64,000 nucleotides of DNA from Bacteroidota bacterium (GCA_018267825.1 JAFDXR010000013.1:260070-324069); one strand, 5' to 3'; shown: positions 23,879 through 32,397, counted from the stretch's first letter. Program-made: numbers and translations. The notes: generated from the letters alone by a model not told the origin.

Positions 23879-24225
23879 TGCAGGAGATATCGCTCATCGA
23901 ATTGAACAAGCCCGAATTATTTGAAAAATTCAGGCAGCAACTCTATAAGGATTTTGAGATGAGCGGTTGTGAATATTACAATCCTGTTTTCAGCGGCAAT
24001 TCGTTAGACGCTATTCATGAGGCTGTCACAAAATCTGTATCCCGCCTGAACCAGGAAAATAATCTTCAATATTACGCCCTCCTCTACCGGATCGATCTGT
24101 CGGAAGCACAGATTCACAAACGCGCCGGTGAACTCCCGGAAACTCCGCTGATGTCGGTGGTTGCCGAGCTGATCATTAAACGTATTCTTCAAAAAGTTAT
24201 TTTAAAACAGTTATACTCCAAATGA
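23878..24225 (+). CDS. Hypothetical protein coupled to ferredoxin and GNAT genes
   Basis: This 115-residue soluble protein is not one I recognise. Its sequence is amphipathic and probably all-helical, with a patch SGCEYYNPVFSG and a C-terminal helix ending in basic residues (IIKRILQKVILKQLYSK). It has no signal peptide and only one Cys. The start overlaps the ferredoxin stop by one base (TGATG) and the end overlaps the GNAT start by four (ATGA), so it is almost certainly translated. Context suggests a factor that acts with the ferredoxin, but this is inference. Confidence 0.75.
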   Translation: MQEISLIELNKPELFEKFRQQLYKDFEMSGCEYYNPVFSGNSLDAIHEAVTKSVSRLNQENNLQYYALLYRIDLSEAQIHKRAGELPETPLMSVVAELIIKRILQKVILKQLYSK

Positions 24226-24689
24226 ATGTTGCAATCCGCCGTGGAACCAGAGAAGATATTCCTTCCATATTAAACCTCATTAAAGAACTGGCCCACTATG
24301 AAAAAGCGCCTGATGAAGTGGAAGTTACCATTGCCGAAATGGAGAACTGGGGATTTGGTGAAGACAGGATCTTTGATTTTTTTGTAGCCGAGGAAAATAA
24401 CCATATTGTGGGATTGGCGCTCTATTATTTCAAATACTCCACCTGGAAGGGGAAATGTCTTTTCCTGGAAGATATTATTGTTACAGAATCCAAACGTGGC
24501 AAAGGTTATGGTAAACTGTTGTTTGATGAAGTGGTGAAAGTGGCCAAACAAACGGGGGTGCGCCGCATGGAATGGCAGGTACTGGAATGGAATAAACCCG
24601 CAATTGCATTTTACGAAAAATATAAATCGCACATGGATGGCGAGTGGATCAACTGCAAGCTCACCGACCACCAACTTAAAGACATGTAA
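24222..24689 (+). CDS. GNAT family N-acetyltransferase, diamine/spermidine acetyltransferase-like
   Basis: The 155-residue protein has the GNAT fold with the acetyl-CoA loop RGKGYGKLL near residue 92, preceded by the strand LFLEDIIV. The C-terminal WQVLEWNKPAIAFYEK is characteristic of the SSAT/diamine N-acetyltransferase subgroup, and YYFKYSTWKGK fits too. The likely reaction is acetylation of a small amine. It closes the ferredoxin operon, overlapping the previous gene by four bases. Confidence 0.9.
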   Translation: MNVAIRRGTREDIPSILNLIKELAHYEKAPDEVEVTIAEMENWGFGEDRIFDFFVAEENNHIVGLALYYFKYSTWKGKCLFLEDIIVTESKRGKGYGKLLFDEVVKVAKQTGVRRMEWQVLEWNKPAIAFYEKYKSHMDGEWINCKLTDHQLKDM

Positions 24690-24704
24690 GCTATAAAATA
24701 AAAA

Positions 24705-24731
24705 ACGGGCAGACCCTTCAGAACTGCCCGT
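24705..24731 (-). terminator. Intrinsic terminator of the pirin-yceI operon
   Basis: An 8-bp stem (24705-24712 with 24724-24731) around an 11-base loop is followed on the minus strand by a run of six Ts. It lies 22 bases past the yceI stop, so it ends minus-strand transcription. On the plus strand no T-run follows. Confidence 0.85.
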
Positions 24732-24752
24732 GCTTGTGAAAACAGGTTAAGT

Positions 24753-25286
24753 TTATGCTTTCTTAATTAACTGTACATCACAATTTATTTTTACATCTTC
24801 GCTTACCAGTACACCACCGGCTTCGGTTACCGCATTCCAGGTCAAACCCCAGTCTTTGCGGTTAATGCTGCCTGTAATTGTAAATCCGGCTTTTGTATTC
24901 CCCCATGGATCTTTGGCAATACCGCCAAATTCTACATCGAGGCTCACCGGTTTGGTAACATCGCGAATAGTCAGATCACCGGTTAAACGATGGTTGTCGC
25001 CACTGATCTTCTCATATTTTGTTGCTTTAAAGGTGATTTTCGGAAATTTCTGAGCATCAAAAAAGTCAGGACTTTGCAGGTGACCATCACGTTGTGCATC
25101 GCCGGTGTGGATTGAGGTTACATCGGTTGAAAACTGTACGCTTCCTTTTGTGAAATCATCGTCTTCGGTGATAGCTTCTGCTTCAAAGTTTTGAAATTTT
25201 CCTTTCACATTGGTGATCATTAAATGTTTGATCTTAAATCCAATTTCGCTGTGTGAGGCATCGATTGCCCATGTTGATTTTGCCAT
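24753..25286 (-). CDS. YceI family protein
   Basis: The 177-residue protein is a complete YceI-type lipocalin-like barrel that binds polyisoprenoid or similar hydrophobic ligands. Landmarks are WAIDASHSEIGFKIKHLM at the N-terminus, GSVQFSTDV, HLQSPDFFDAQKFPKITF and LTIRDVTKPVSLDVEF. Unlike Escherichia coli YceI it has no signal peptide, so it is cytoplasmic. It follows the pirin gene by 36 bases and is followed by a strong terminator. A role in stress protection together with pirin is plausible but not shown. Confidence 0.93.
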   Translation of the reverse strand: MAKSTWAIDASHSEIGFKIKHLMITNVKGKFQNFEAEAITEDDDFTKGSVQFSTDVTSIHTGDAQRDGHLQSPDFFDAQKFPKITFKATKYEKISGDNHRLTGDLTIRDVTKPVSLDVEFGGIAKDPWGNTKAGFTITGSINRKDWGLTWNAVTEAGGVLVSEDVKINCDVQLIKKA

Positions 25287-25322
25287 GTTTTTGTTTTTTT
25301 TTAGGTTTATAATTATGTGTTA

Positions 25323-26042
25323 TTAGTTCATCATTGGTACATCCATCACCAGTATTTCTGCACCCTGGCTCATGGACTCGATAGAAATTTTATCGGTGTT
25401 CCATATTCCCATGCCATCGCGCTGGTTCAGAAGTTCGCCATTAACTGCCACATCCCCTTTGAGAACAAACAGGTATACACCATTGTTCTTCTTCCGGACT
25501 GTATATTCTGTTTTAAAGCCCTTGTCAAATTCGCCCATGTGAAACCAGGCATCCTGATAGATCCATACTCCGGCATCGTCGGGATCAGGTGACAATACCT
25601 GTTGCAGGGTATTGTGCCTGTCGGCTACATTCAGGCTGATCTGATCATAGCGCGGTGCTACATTTTTCTTATTCGGAATAACCCAGATCTGCAGGAATTT
25701 CACAGGCTGATCTTTATTCTTATTGTATTCGCTATGGTAAATACCGGTTCCGGCGCTCATGACCTGAATATCGCCATGTTTAATTACCTCGGTGGTACCC
25801 ATGCTGTCTTTGTGTTCAAGGTCACCTTCGAGTGGAATGGAAATAATTTCCATATTATCGTGCGGATGTGTTCCAAAGCCCATACCGGCACTCACCTGGT
25901 CGTCGTTAAGTACACGTAACACACCGAAGTGCATCCGGTCAGGGTTATAATATCCCGCAAAGCTGAATGAATGGTAACTGTTTAACCAGCCATGATTTGC
26001 ATGTCCGCGGGTTTCTGCTTTATGAATAACTGAATTTGCCAT
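25323..26042 (-). CDS. Pirin family protein (YhhW-like bicupin)
   Basis: The 239-residue protein has the pirin N-terminal cupin with metal-binding landmarks HANHGWLNSYHSFSF, HFGVLRVLNDD and HPHDNMEIISIPLEG, then AGTGIYHSEYN. The second cupin is degenerate. YhhW-type pirins can act as quercetin 2,3-dioxygenases, although many are regulators or of unknown role. It is transcribed with yceI and sits downstream of a Crp/Fnr-type gene. Its promoter overlaps a triple TATACAA/TTGTATA operator. Confidence 0.92.
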   Translation of the reverse strand: MANSVIHKAETRGHANHGWLNSYHSFSFAGYYNPDRMHFGVLRVLNDDQVSAGMGFGTHPHDNMEIISIPLEGDLEHKDSMGTTEVIKHGDIQVMSAGTGIYHSEYNKNKDQPVKFLQIWVIPNKKNVAPRYDQISLNVADRHNTLQQVLSPDPDDAGVWIYQDAWFHMGEFDKGFKTEYTVRKKNNGVYLFVLKGDVAVNGELLNQRDGMGIWNTDKISIESMSQGAEILVMDVPMMN

Positions 26043-26067
26043 GATTTTTTTCCTTTCTTTTTAGGCC

Positions 26068-26089
26068 TATACAACTATTGTATATACAA
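26068..26089. promoter_or_regulatory. Triple half-site operator in front of the pirin gene
   Basis: TATACAA (26068-26074), TTGTATA (26078-26084) and TATACAA (26083-26089) form two overlapping palindromes. One is TATACAA-CTA-TTGTATA and the other is the perfect 12-mer TTGTATATACAA. They lie just downstream of, and touch, the -7 box of the pirin-yceI promoter, a typical repressor position. Confidence 0.6.
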
Positions 26090-26094
26090 ATGTA
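26087..26094 (-). promoter_or_regulatory. -7 box TACATTTG (followed by TATA) of the pirin-yceI operon
   Basis: Exact TAnnTTTG match on the minus strand, directly followed by TATA. The predicted leader is about 41 bases and contains the palindromic operator. Confidence 0.55.
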
Positions 26095-26143
26095 CGATTG
26101 TTTTGACACGAAACTTCATAACCTAGATTAAGAAATGATAAAA

Positions 26144-26728
26144 TCAGCTTTTTTTGGCGAGGCGGGCCCGCATTTTACTGTAAAATTCTGGTGTAACACC
26201 TATATAAGACGCTATCTGCTTGCTTGTCAGCTTATCTGCAAGGCCGGGGTAGCGTGTACAAAAGGATTGATAGCGCTCTTCGGCTGTAAGGCTCATGTTA
26301 TCGAGGATCCGTTGCTGCATATTCACCAGCGATTTCTCGACAAGGATGCGGAAAAAACGCTCAAACTTAGGCAGACGGGTAAATAAAAGCTCCCGGTTCT
26401 CGTTGGAAAGCATCAGCAGCTCCGTATCCTCAATGGCTTCTATATTGAGCATGCCGGGCTTTTGGGTCACGGCGCTGTATATATCGGAGATCCACCAATC
26501 GCGTGGCGCAAAGATGAGTGTATGCTCTACGCCGTTTTTATCATTGGAATAGCCTCGCAGGCATCCGCTCATAACGAAATACGTGTAACGGCACACCTCC
26601 CCTTCCTGCAGGAGAAATGTCTTTTTTCCGGCATGGCCCGACTGAAGCATGGAAATAAAAAAACCTTCTTCCTCCCGGGTCAGGGAAATATAACGGGAAA
26701 CATTCTGTATGATCAGATCGAAGGTCAT
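26144..26728 (-). CDS. Crp/Fnr family transcriptional regulator
   Basis: I set the start at 26728 (MTFDLIIQNV, 194 residues); the upstream ATG at 26764 would place the promoter inside the gene. Residues 15-130 form the cyclic-nucleotide-binding-like barrel (LLQEGEVCRYTYFVMSGCLR). The C-terminal helix-turn-helix is LTSKQIASYIGVTPEFYSKM. No Fnr-type N-terminal Cys cluster is present, so it is not an iron-sulfur oxygen sensor. It is upstream of the pirin and yceI genes, and its own promoter carries one TTGTATA half-site, which suggests autoregulation and control of the neighbours. Confidence 0.92.
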   Translation of the reverse strand: MTFDLIIQNVSRYISLTREEEGFFISMLQSGHAGKKTFLLQEGEVCRYTYFVMSGCLRGYSNDKNGVEHTLIFAPRDWWISDIYSAVTQKPGMLNIEAIEDTELLMLSNENRELLFTRLPKFERFFRILVEKSLVNMQQRILDNMSLTAEERYQSFCTRYPGLADKLTSKQIASYIGVTPEFYSKMRARLAKKS

Positions 26729-26737
26729 GGCCTGTGC

Positions 26738-26749
26738 TATACAAATATA
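26738..26749 (-). promoter_or_regulatory. crp-type gene promoter: -7 box TATATTTG with adjoining TTGTATA half-site
   Basis: On the minus strand TATATTTG (26742-26749) is an exact -7 match and overlaps TTGTATA (26738-26744), the same half-site found three times at the pirin promoter. Outside it, CCTGTG (26731-26736) and CACAGG (26756-26761) form a wider inverted pair. The predicted leader is about 10 bases. Confidence 0.5.
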
Positions 26750-26772
26750 TAAAAACACAGGCACCTGAATGA

Positions 26773-26848
26773 AAAGAGGTTATTGCAAGGCACTCATCCT
26801 GTACGATCCCGACACCGCCCGATGAAACAGCCTTACAACAACCTCTTT
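26773..26848 (-). terminator. Large imperfect inverted repeat downstream of gldM
   Basis: Bases 26773-26791 pair with 26830-26848 at 17 of 19 positions around a 38-base loop. On the minus strand, starting 30 bases after the gldM stop, the folded RNA ends in CCTCTTTT, which fits a weak intrinsic terminator. The long loop with its own TCATC/GATGA pair also allows a structured 3' end or a small RNA. Confidence 0.5.
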
Positions 26849-26877
26849 AACAAAGGAAGGATTATGAAGAAAATGCT

Positions 26878-28557
26878 TTAGCCTTTAGCTTTAATGGTAA
26901 TATTGGGAATTGGAACCAGACCTGTTGTTCCGGGCATGCGCACTTTAACATCTTCAAACCATGCTCTCTGACCCGGTTTCAGATTTTTGATAGCTTCTTT
27001 TGCCTGAGGGCTAAGATTTGCTCCTTTAATATCAAACTCGTTTAATGTACCGGATCCGGTGCGCACCACGACTTTATAACTGGCCACTGTAATGTTTACC
27101 GGAAACTGGAACCCCATAGATTCCGCTCCCAATCCACCAATAGCAGCTAATTCAGACGGAGTGAATTCAAGGGTACTTAAGGTAAATCTGTTCAAAAGCT
27201 TACCAATAGGCTGAGGAATAGTCTTCACCCGGAATACTTTCGGAGGGCCCTGTTGTTTCAGTCCATCGCGTGTCTTAGCGGCAATAGTTACCATACAGGT
27301 CCCTGATGATGTTGCTTCCAACTCATATTTTCCGGCCCCAACCTGCTTAATTTTAGCACCACAGCCGCTCGGTGTTACCACCAGATCACTAGGAGCAAAG
27401 CCCGCCGCCGACACACTCAGCGGATTACTCACCCCTACATAAAACACATTCATATTATCGGCGGCCACGGCCGAGAAAGGCGCCGCCACCATATACGAAT
27501 ATTCAAACGGATAAAACTCCTCAACGCCCTTCGTATTCTTATATACAACAACACCTTTCAAACTCTGTTCTCCTGTTGCTCCTGCCGTAATCTCATACTT
27601 TCCAATCCCATCTTTTATATCGACAGCATTTCCGGGGTTTTTCAATGTATGCGACGCGCTGTCATAACTGGCGCCAACAAGCACTTTCATGCGATCAGCT
27701 GATATATTGGTGCTTCCGGCAGCCAGTAAGATATCGGCCTGGAAGGCCTGCCCTACCTGTACATACGGACTTTGTGCAAATACCTTGGCAGTCAGTTTAT
27801 TAATGCGGACATCGCTTTTGGTGGCGGCACCTGACAAGACATGCAAAATCTCGGACTCTATGGTCTTTACATCTGCTTCTATTTTATCCAGATTGGTAAC
27901 AACAGCCGCCAATGGCATGTGATAAAAATTCTCCAGCTCCCAGTTCATCTTAACACCATCGTCCACGATATCGCGATCCACAGGCTTTATCGTCTCCAGT
28001 TTCTGCTCCAATGCAGCAAGTTCCTTATCATCTATTTTTGTTTCACTATACTTTTGCATATCCTTCACCAGCGAGGTCAGATTGCCGTGCAGCAGGGTAA
28101 GCTTATTGCGCAGATCCCTGGCGCTGTAAGGTGTTGCTTTGGGTTTTGTTTCATCGCTTCCGATAAGCATATAGGTCGGGGCATCAAAATTATCGAGACT
28201 CTTCATGAAGCGCAGGTGTGCTGTATCAGCTTTCTGCATCTTTTCTGTTTCTTTTATCACCAGGGTTTTCACACTATCGATGTATTGGTTCATCAGGCGT
28301 GTGTATTTTTGTGCTTCCAGTGCTTTCAGGAGATAGGGCTTCGCTTCATAATTTCCCTGGTTCACATACTCTTCGAAGGCGAGGCGTATTTTTTCATTGT
28401 TCTCTGTCAGGATCGTCTTGGACTTTTCGATACTTTCATCAACGGCGACAAAGCCTTTGAGAATTTGCTGGGATACATTTAAAGCTAATAAGGCAGTAAG
28501 TACGAGATACATCATGCCTATCATCTTCTGACGGGGGGATTCTTTTCCTGATGCCAT
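26878..28557 (-). CDS. GldM/PorM family gliding motility and type IX secretion protein (orphan copy)
   Basis: The 559-residue protein begins with the GldM hallmark SPRQKMIGMMYLVLTALLAL, a single membrane helix (about residues 13-30). This helix normally inserts into the GldL ring of the T9SS motor. A long helical periplasmic part (about 35-230) precedes beta-rich domains. The end has the GldM C-terminal features NEFDIKGANLSPQAKEAIKN and AWFEDVKVRMPG. In known genomes gldM sits in gldKLMN. Here the upstream gene is divergent aspartate kinase and the downstream gene a Crp-type regulator, so it is an isolated copy, probably a paralogue. It may build an alternative motor or be non-motor. Confidence 0.88.
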   Translation of the reverse strand: MASGKESPRQKMIGMMYLVLTALLALNVSQQILKGFVAVDESIEKSKTILTENNEKIRLAFEEYVNQGNYEAKPYLLKALEAQKYTRLMNQYIDSVKTLVIKETEKMQKADTAHLRFMKSLDNFDAPTYMLIGSDETKPKATPYSARDLRNKLTLLHGNLTSLVKDMQKYSETKIDDKELAALEQKLETIKPVDRDIVDDGVKMNWELENFYHMPLAAVVTNLDKIEADVKTIESEILHVLSGAATKSDVRINKLTAKVFAQSPYVQVGQAFQADILLAAGSTNISADRMKVLVGASYDSASHTLKNPGNAVDIKDGIGKYEITAGATGEQSLKGVVVYKNTKGVEEFYPFEYSYMVAAPFSAVAADNMNVFYVGVSNPLSVSAAGFAPSDLVVTPSGCGAKIKQVGAGKYELEATSSGTCMVTIAAKTRDGLKQQGPPKVFRVKTIPQPIGKLLNRFTLSTLEFTPSELAAIGGLGAESMGFQFPVNITVASYKVVVRTGSGTLNEFDIKGANLSPQAKEAIKNLKPGQRAWFEDVKVRMPGTTGLVPIPNITIKAKG

Positions 28558-28675
28558 GGTAGTTGTGTTTTATAGGGTTAGTGTTGGTTAGTTGGTCTTA
28601 TAACACAGGCTCCAAAAAATAGTTACAAAGATTTTTTTACTTTAGCGGATATTTTGTCAAGGAACTATATCACAC

Positions 28676-29953
28676 ATGAAAGTATTTAAGTTTGGTGGAG
28701 CATCTGTAAAAGATGCGGATGCAGTCAGGAATGTAGCCAGGGTTTTGAATGGCTTCAAAAATCAGAAACTCATCGTTGTCATTTCGGCCATGGGAAAAAC
28801 AACCAATGCACTGGAGCGACTGACAGATGCCTTTTTCTATAAAAAAGAATCTGCCGAAACCGTACTCGATGAAATTAAAAGTTATCATATCTCTATCTGC
28901 CGCGAACTCTTTACGGATCCTTCGCATCCTGTATACACCGACCTGGAAAACACATTTGTGGAGCTTTACTGGGCTATTGAAGATGAACCCACACACAGCT
29001 ATAACCACGAGTACGATCAGATCGTAAGCATGGGTGAAATCATTTCCACAAAAATTGTGTCTGCCTACCTGAAAGAAGCCGGTTTCAATAACCGCTGGGT
29101 CGATATACGCGGGATCATTCAGACGGATAACACCTATCGCGAAGGGAAAGTAGACCTGGAGCTGACAGAAAAACTGGTGAAGAAAGACTTATTACCTCAG
29201 CTTGAATCTGCAGATCTGCTGATTACACAGGGGTTCCTGGGAGGCACTTCCGAAAATTTCACAACCACACTCGGGCGCGAAGGCTCCGATTATACAGCGG
29301 CTATTCTTGCATATTGCAGCGATGCACAGGATGTAACTATCTGGAAAGATGTACCCGGCGTGCTGAATGCAGATCCGAAGTATTTTAAAAACACCCGTAA
29401 AATAGATGAGCTGACGTATCATGATGCGATTGAATTGACATACTACGGCGCTACCGTTATACATCCTAAAACCATCAAACCGCTTCAGAACAAAAACATT
29501 CCCCTGTATGTAAAATCCTTTTTACATCCTGAGGATGCCGGCACGATGATCAAAGACAGCGACAAACGCCTGAACATCCCTTCCTATATTTTTAAAATCA
29601 ATCAGCTCCTGCTGTCGATCCAGCCGAAGGATTTTTCATTCATCGCCGAAGACAACCTCAGCGCTATATTCAATACTTTTTCAAAACACGGTGTAAAGAT
29701 CCATGTCATGCAGCTTTCGGCCATCAGTTTCTCGGTGTGTGTTGACCACGACACCAGAAAGACCGATTCGCTGATCCGGGAATTGCAGCAACACTACAAG
29801 GTGCTTTACAACTCCGGCCTGGAGCTTATGACAATACGATACTACGACGATGAAACAATCGGTAAACTGACTCAGGATAAAACCGTACTCCTCGAACAGA
29901 GAAGCCGCTTCACCGTGCAAATGGTGATGCGCAGCCAGGAAACAGGCTTGTAA
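28676..29953 (+). CDS. Aspartate kinase (monofunctional)
   Basis: The 425-residue enzyme phosphorylates aspartate, the first step to lysine, threonine, methionine and diaminopimelate. Motifs are KFGGASVKDA (5-14), VVISAMGKTTNALERL, ITQGFLGGT, TTLGREGSDYTAAILA and WKDVPGVLNADPK. The C-terminal 130 residues hold the ACT domains for feedback control. There is no homoserine dehydrogenase fused. The gene is divergent from gldM, with 118 bases between the starts, and stands alone. Confidence 0.95.
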   Translation: MKVFKFGGASVKDADAVRNVARVLNGFKNQKLIVVISAMGKTTNALERLTDAFFYKKESAETVLDEIKSYHISICRELFTDPSHPVYTDLENTFVELYWAIEDEPTHSYNHEYDQIVSMGEIISTKIVSAYLKEAGFNNRWVDIRGIIQTDNTYREGKVDLELTEKLVKKDLLPQLESADLLITQGFLGGTSENFTTTLGREGSDYTAAILAYCSDAQDVTIWKDVPGVLNADPKYFKNTRKIDELTYHDAIELTYYGATVIHPKTIKPLQNKNIPLYVKSFLHPEDAGTMIKDSDKRLNIPSYIFKINQLLLSIQPKDFSFIAEDNLSAIFNTFSKHGVKIHVMQLSAISFSVCVDHDTRKTDSLIRELQQHYKVLYNSGLELMTIRYYDDETIGKLTQDKTVLLEQRSRFTVQMVMRSQETGL

Positions 29954-29987
29954 ATAAAAGCCTGAAATGATTGGAATAAGCGGTGTA

Positions 29988-30614
29988 CTATACCGCTTCG
30001 CTCACAACCTCTTTCACGTGATCGGGCAACAGGCGCTTCAGAAGTGCTTCAATGCCCGCTTTCAGGGTCATGGTGCTGCTTGGGCAACCGCTGCATGAAC
30101 CACGCATCTGCACAGTAACAACACCTTCTTTCAATTCCTTGAATGTAATTAAGCCCCCGTCATTCTCTACGGCAGGGCGGATATATTGCTCCAGTACTTC
30201 TACAATTTTGGCTTCAACCTCATTCTGTGGTGCGTTATGCTGGGTATTTACAGAAGCTGTTTGTTTAAAGGTATTGTCGGTAGCAACGTTCTGTGCAGGA
30301 AGAACCGTAATAATCAGATTTCCTTCATTGAGGTATTCCGTAATAAAACTGCGCAATTCAAGGATAATGTCATCCCAATCCACAGCATCATGCTTGGTTA
30401 CGGTAATATAATTCGAGGATACAAATACATTTTTCACAAACGGGAATTGAAACAGGCGCCTGGCAATCGGCGCATGCTCGGTTTCAGCAGCGGAGCCGTA
30501 TTCAGCACTCGCTCCTTTCCCGAGAAGCATTTTATTTGCGACAAATTTCATAGAAGCCGGGTTTGGTGTAGCTTCTGCATATATAATGTAAGGGATAGTT
30601 TCCAGGTTTTCCAT
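29988..30614 (-). CDS. NifU-family iron-sulfur carrier (Nfu type)
   Basis: The 208-residue protein has an N-terminal Nfu_N-like domain (YIIYAEATPNPASMKFV through DWDDIILELRSFI). After a variable linker comes the NifU C-terminal domain, with NDGGLITFKEL and the cluster-binding GSCSGCPSSTMTLKAGIE, Cys174 and Cys177. Nfu proteins carry [4Fe-4S] clusters to target enzymes. It is a single gene with its own promoter. A 7-bp inverted repeat overlaps its stop codon, but no T-run follows. Confidence 0.93.
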   Translation of the reverse strand: MENLETIPYIIYAEATPNPASMKFVANKMLLGKGASAEYGSAAETEHAPIARRLFQFPFVKNVFVSSNYITVTKHDAVDWDDIILELRSFITEYLNEGNLIITVLPAQNVATDNTFKQTASVNTQHNAPQNEVEAKIVEVLEQYIRPAVENDGGLITFKELKEGVVTVQMRGSCSGCPSSTMTLKAGIEALLKRLLPDHVKEVVSEAV

Positions 30615-30631
30615 GACTCTTTATTTCTTTA

Positions 30632-30639
30632 CAAAGTTA
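30632..30639 (-). promoter_or_regulatory. -7 box TAACTTTG of the nfu-type gene
   Basis: Exact TAnnTTTG match on the minus strand. The predicted transcription start is about 14 bases before the ATG at 30614. Confidence 0.5.
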
Positions 30640-30834
30640 CGAATCTTAGATATAAAACCGGCCTTAATCTGCAACTTGCCTGCTTTTAAGCCAAAGGCCC
30701 GTTGCTGGCGGAAATTACGCTTCCTCCCCCGCCTTTTTAACATATCGCGAAACAGAAATTAAGGATTATTGTCATGCCAGGCAGGGTTTATTCAAGTCTG
30801 CAAAATGTTTACTTTTACATTATCTTATTTGACC

Positions 30835-32397
30835 ATGCCTCAATTAAAAACAGATTTTCTTGTAATAGGTTCCGGTATTGCCGGACTGAGTTACGCACTG
30901 AAGGTTGCCGACAAGGGTACCGTGTTCCTGATCACCAAAAGCAATGAAGATGAAAGCAACACCAAGTATGCCCAGGGTGGTATTGCTGCGGTATGGCATG
31001 AAGCCGACAGCATCGAAAAACATGTTCAGGACACCCTCATTGCAGGGGCGGGCCTGTGCGACGAAGAAACCGTTCGTATTGTTGTCACCGAAGGTACACA
31101 ACGCGTACGGGAACTGATTGAACTCGGCGCCAACTTTGATAAAACCCGCCAGGGAAATTACGACCTCGCCAAGGAAGGCGGACATAGTGAACACCGTATC
31201 CTGCATTACAAAGATATTACCGGTTACGAAATAGAACGTGCCCTGCTGGCCCAGGTCCGCCAGCACAAGAACATTACGATTCTTGATCATTATTACGCCA
31301 TCGATATTATTACGCAGCATCATCTGGGCGACGTTGTTACCTCACATACTCAGGGCATTTGCTGCTATGGCGCCTACGTATTGAATACACGGACCCAGAA
31401 AATTGACACCATTCTTTCCAAAATTACCGTGATGGCTACGGGTGGAGCCGGGCATGTATACGCCACCACCACCAACCCTACCATTGCTACGGGTGATGGT
31501 ATAGCTATGGTGTACAGGGCCAAGGGCCAGGTAAAGGATATGGAGTTTGTACAATTTCATCCCACCTCGCTTTATAACCCGGGCGAACACCCGAGTTTTC
31601 TCATTACAGAAGCCATCCGCGGCTTCGGTGCTATTCTGAAAACCATGGACGGTAAAGAGTTCATGAATAAATACGATGAACGCGGTTCACTGGCGCCACG
31701 CGATATTGTAGCCCGTGCCATTGACAACGAGATGAAAACACGCGGTGAGGATTTTGTATACCTCGATTGTCGCCACCTCGATCGAAAGGATTTCATTGAA
31801 CATTTTCCGAATATCTATAACAAATGCATGAGCCTGGGCATCGACCCTTTTGTAAAGATGATTCCGGTTGTACCAGCCGCACATTACCTCTGTGGCGGTA
31901 TCCTGGTCGACAAGCAAAGCCGTTCTACCATTGATCATTTATTTGCTGTTGGCGAATGTGCCTGCACAGGTCTGCACGGCGCCAACCGCCTGGCAAGCAA
32001 TTCACTCCTGGAAGCCGTTGTATTTGCCCACCGTGCGGCAGAAGCCAGCCTGCAGACTGTGGATTCCATTTCCTATATGGAGAAAATTCCCAACTGGGAT
32101 GCCGAAGGAACAGAACATGCTGAAGAGATGGTATTGATTACCCAATCGCTCCGGGAAGTACAACAGATTATGAGTAACTATGTGGGCATTGTGCGCTCTC
32201 CACTCCGTCTAAAACGCGCCTTCGACCGCCTGGAAATATTATACAATGAAAACGAAGCGCTCTACGAAAAAACCATTATCACGCAAAAACTGGGCGAACT
32301 GCGTAACCTGATCTGCATTGGTTACCTGATCATCAAACATGCCATGCGACGCAAAGACAGCGTAGGCCTGCACTATATGGTTCGTTACAAGAATTAA
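30835..32397 (+). CDS. nadB: L-aspartate oxidase
   Basis: I use the ATG at 30835 (MPQLKTDFLVIGSG), giving 520 residues; the frame extends to 30769 but adds an unlikely leader. The FAD-binding loop is FLVIGSGIAGLSYAL. Other succinate-dehydrogenase-family motifs are NTKYAQGGIAAVW, GGHSEHRILHYKDITG, MATGGAGHVYATTTNP, EFVQFHPTSLY, PAAHYLCGGI and HGANRLASNSLLEAVVFA. It oxidises aspartate to iminoaspartate, which NadA turns into quinolinate for NadC (10182-11051). It is a single gene closed by a bidirectional terminator. Confidence 0.97.
   Translation: MPQLKTDFLVIGSGIAGLSYALKVADKGTVFLITKSNEDESNTKYAQGGIAAVWHEADSIEKHVQDTLIAGAGLCDEETVRIVVTEGTQRVRELIELGANFDKTRQGNYDLAKEGGHSEHRILHYKDITGYEIERALLAQVRQHKNITILDHYYAIDIITQHHLGDVVTSHTQGICCYGAYVLNTRTQKIDTILSKITVMATGGAGHVYATTTNPTIATGDGIAMVYRAKGQVKDMEFVQFHPTSLYNPGEHPSFLITEAIRGFGAILKTMDGKEFMNKYDERGSLAPRDIVARAIDNEMKTRGEDFVYLDCRHLDRKDFIEHFPNIYNKCMSLGIDPFVKMIPVVPAAHYLCGGILVDKQSRSTIDHLFAVGECACTGLHGANRLASNSLLEAVVFAHRAAEASLQTVDSISYMEKIPNWDAEGTEHAEEMVLITQSLREVQQIMSNYVGIVRSPLRLKRAFDRLEILYNENEALYEKTIITQKLGELRNLICIGYLIIKHAMRRKDSVGLHYMVRYKN

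Noticed and set aside
29978..29998. 7-bp inverted repeat AAGCGGT/ACCGCTT at the nfu stop codon, considered as a terminator
   Set aside because: No T-run on either side, so I do not call it a terminator.
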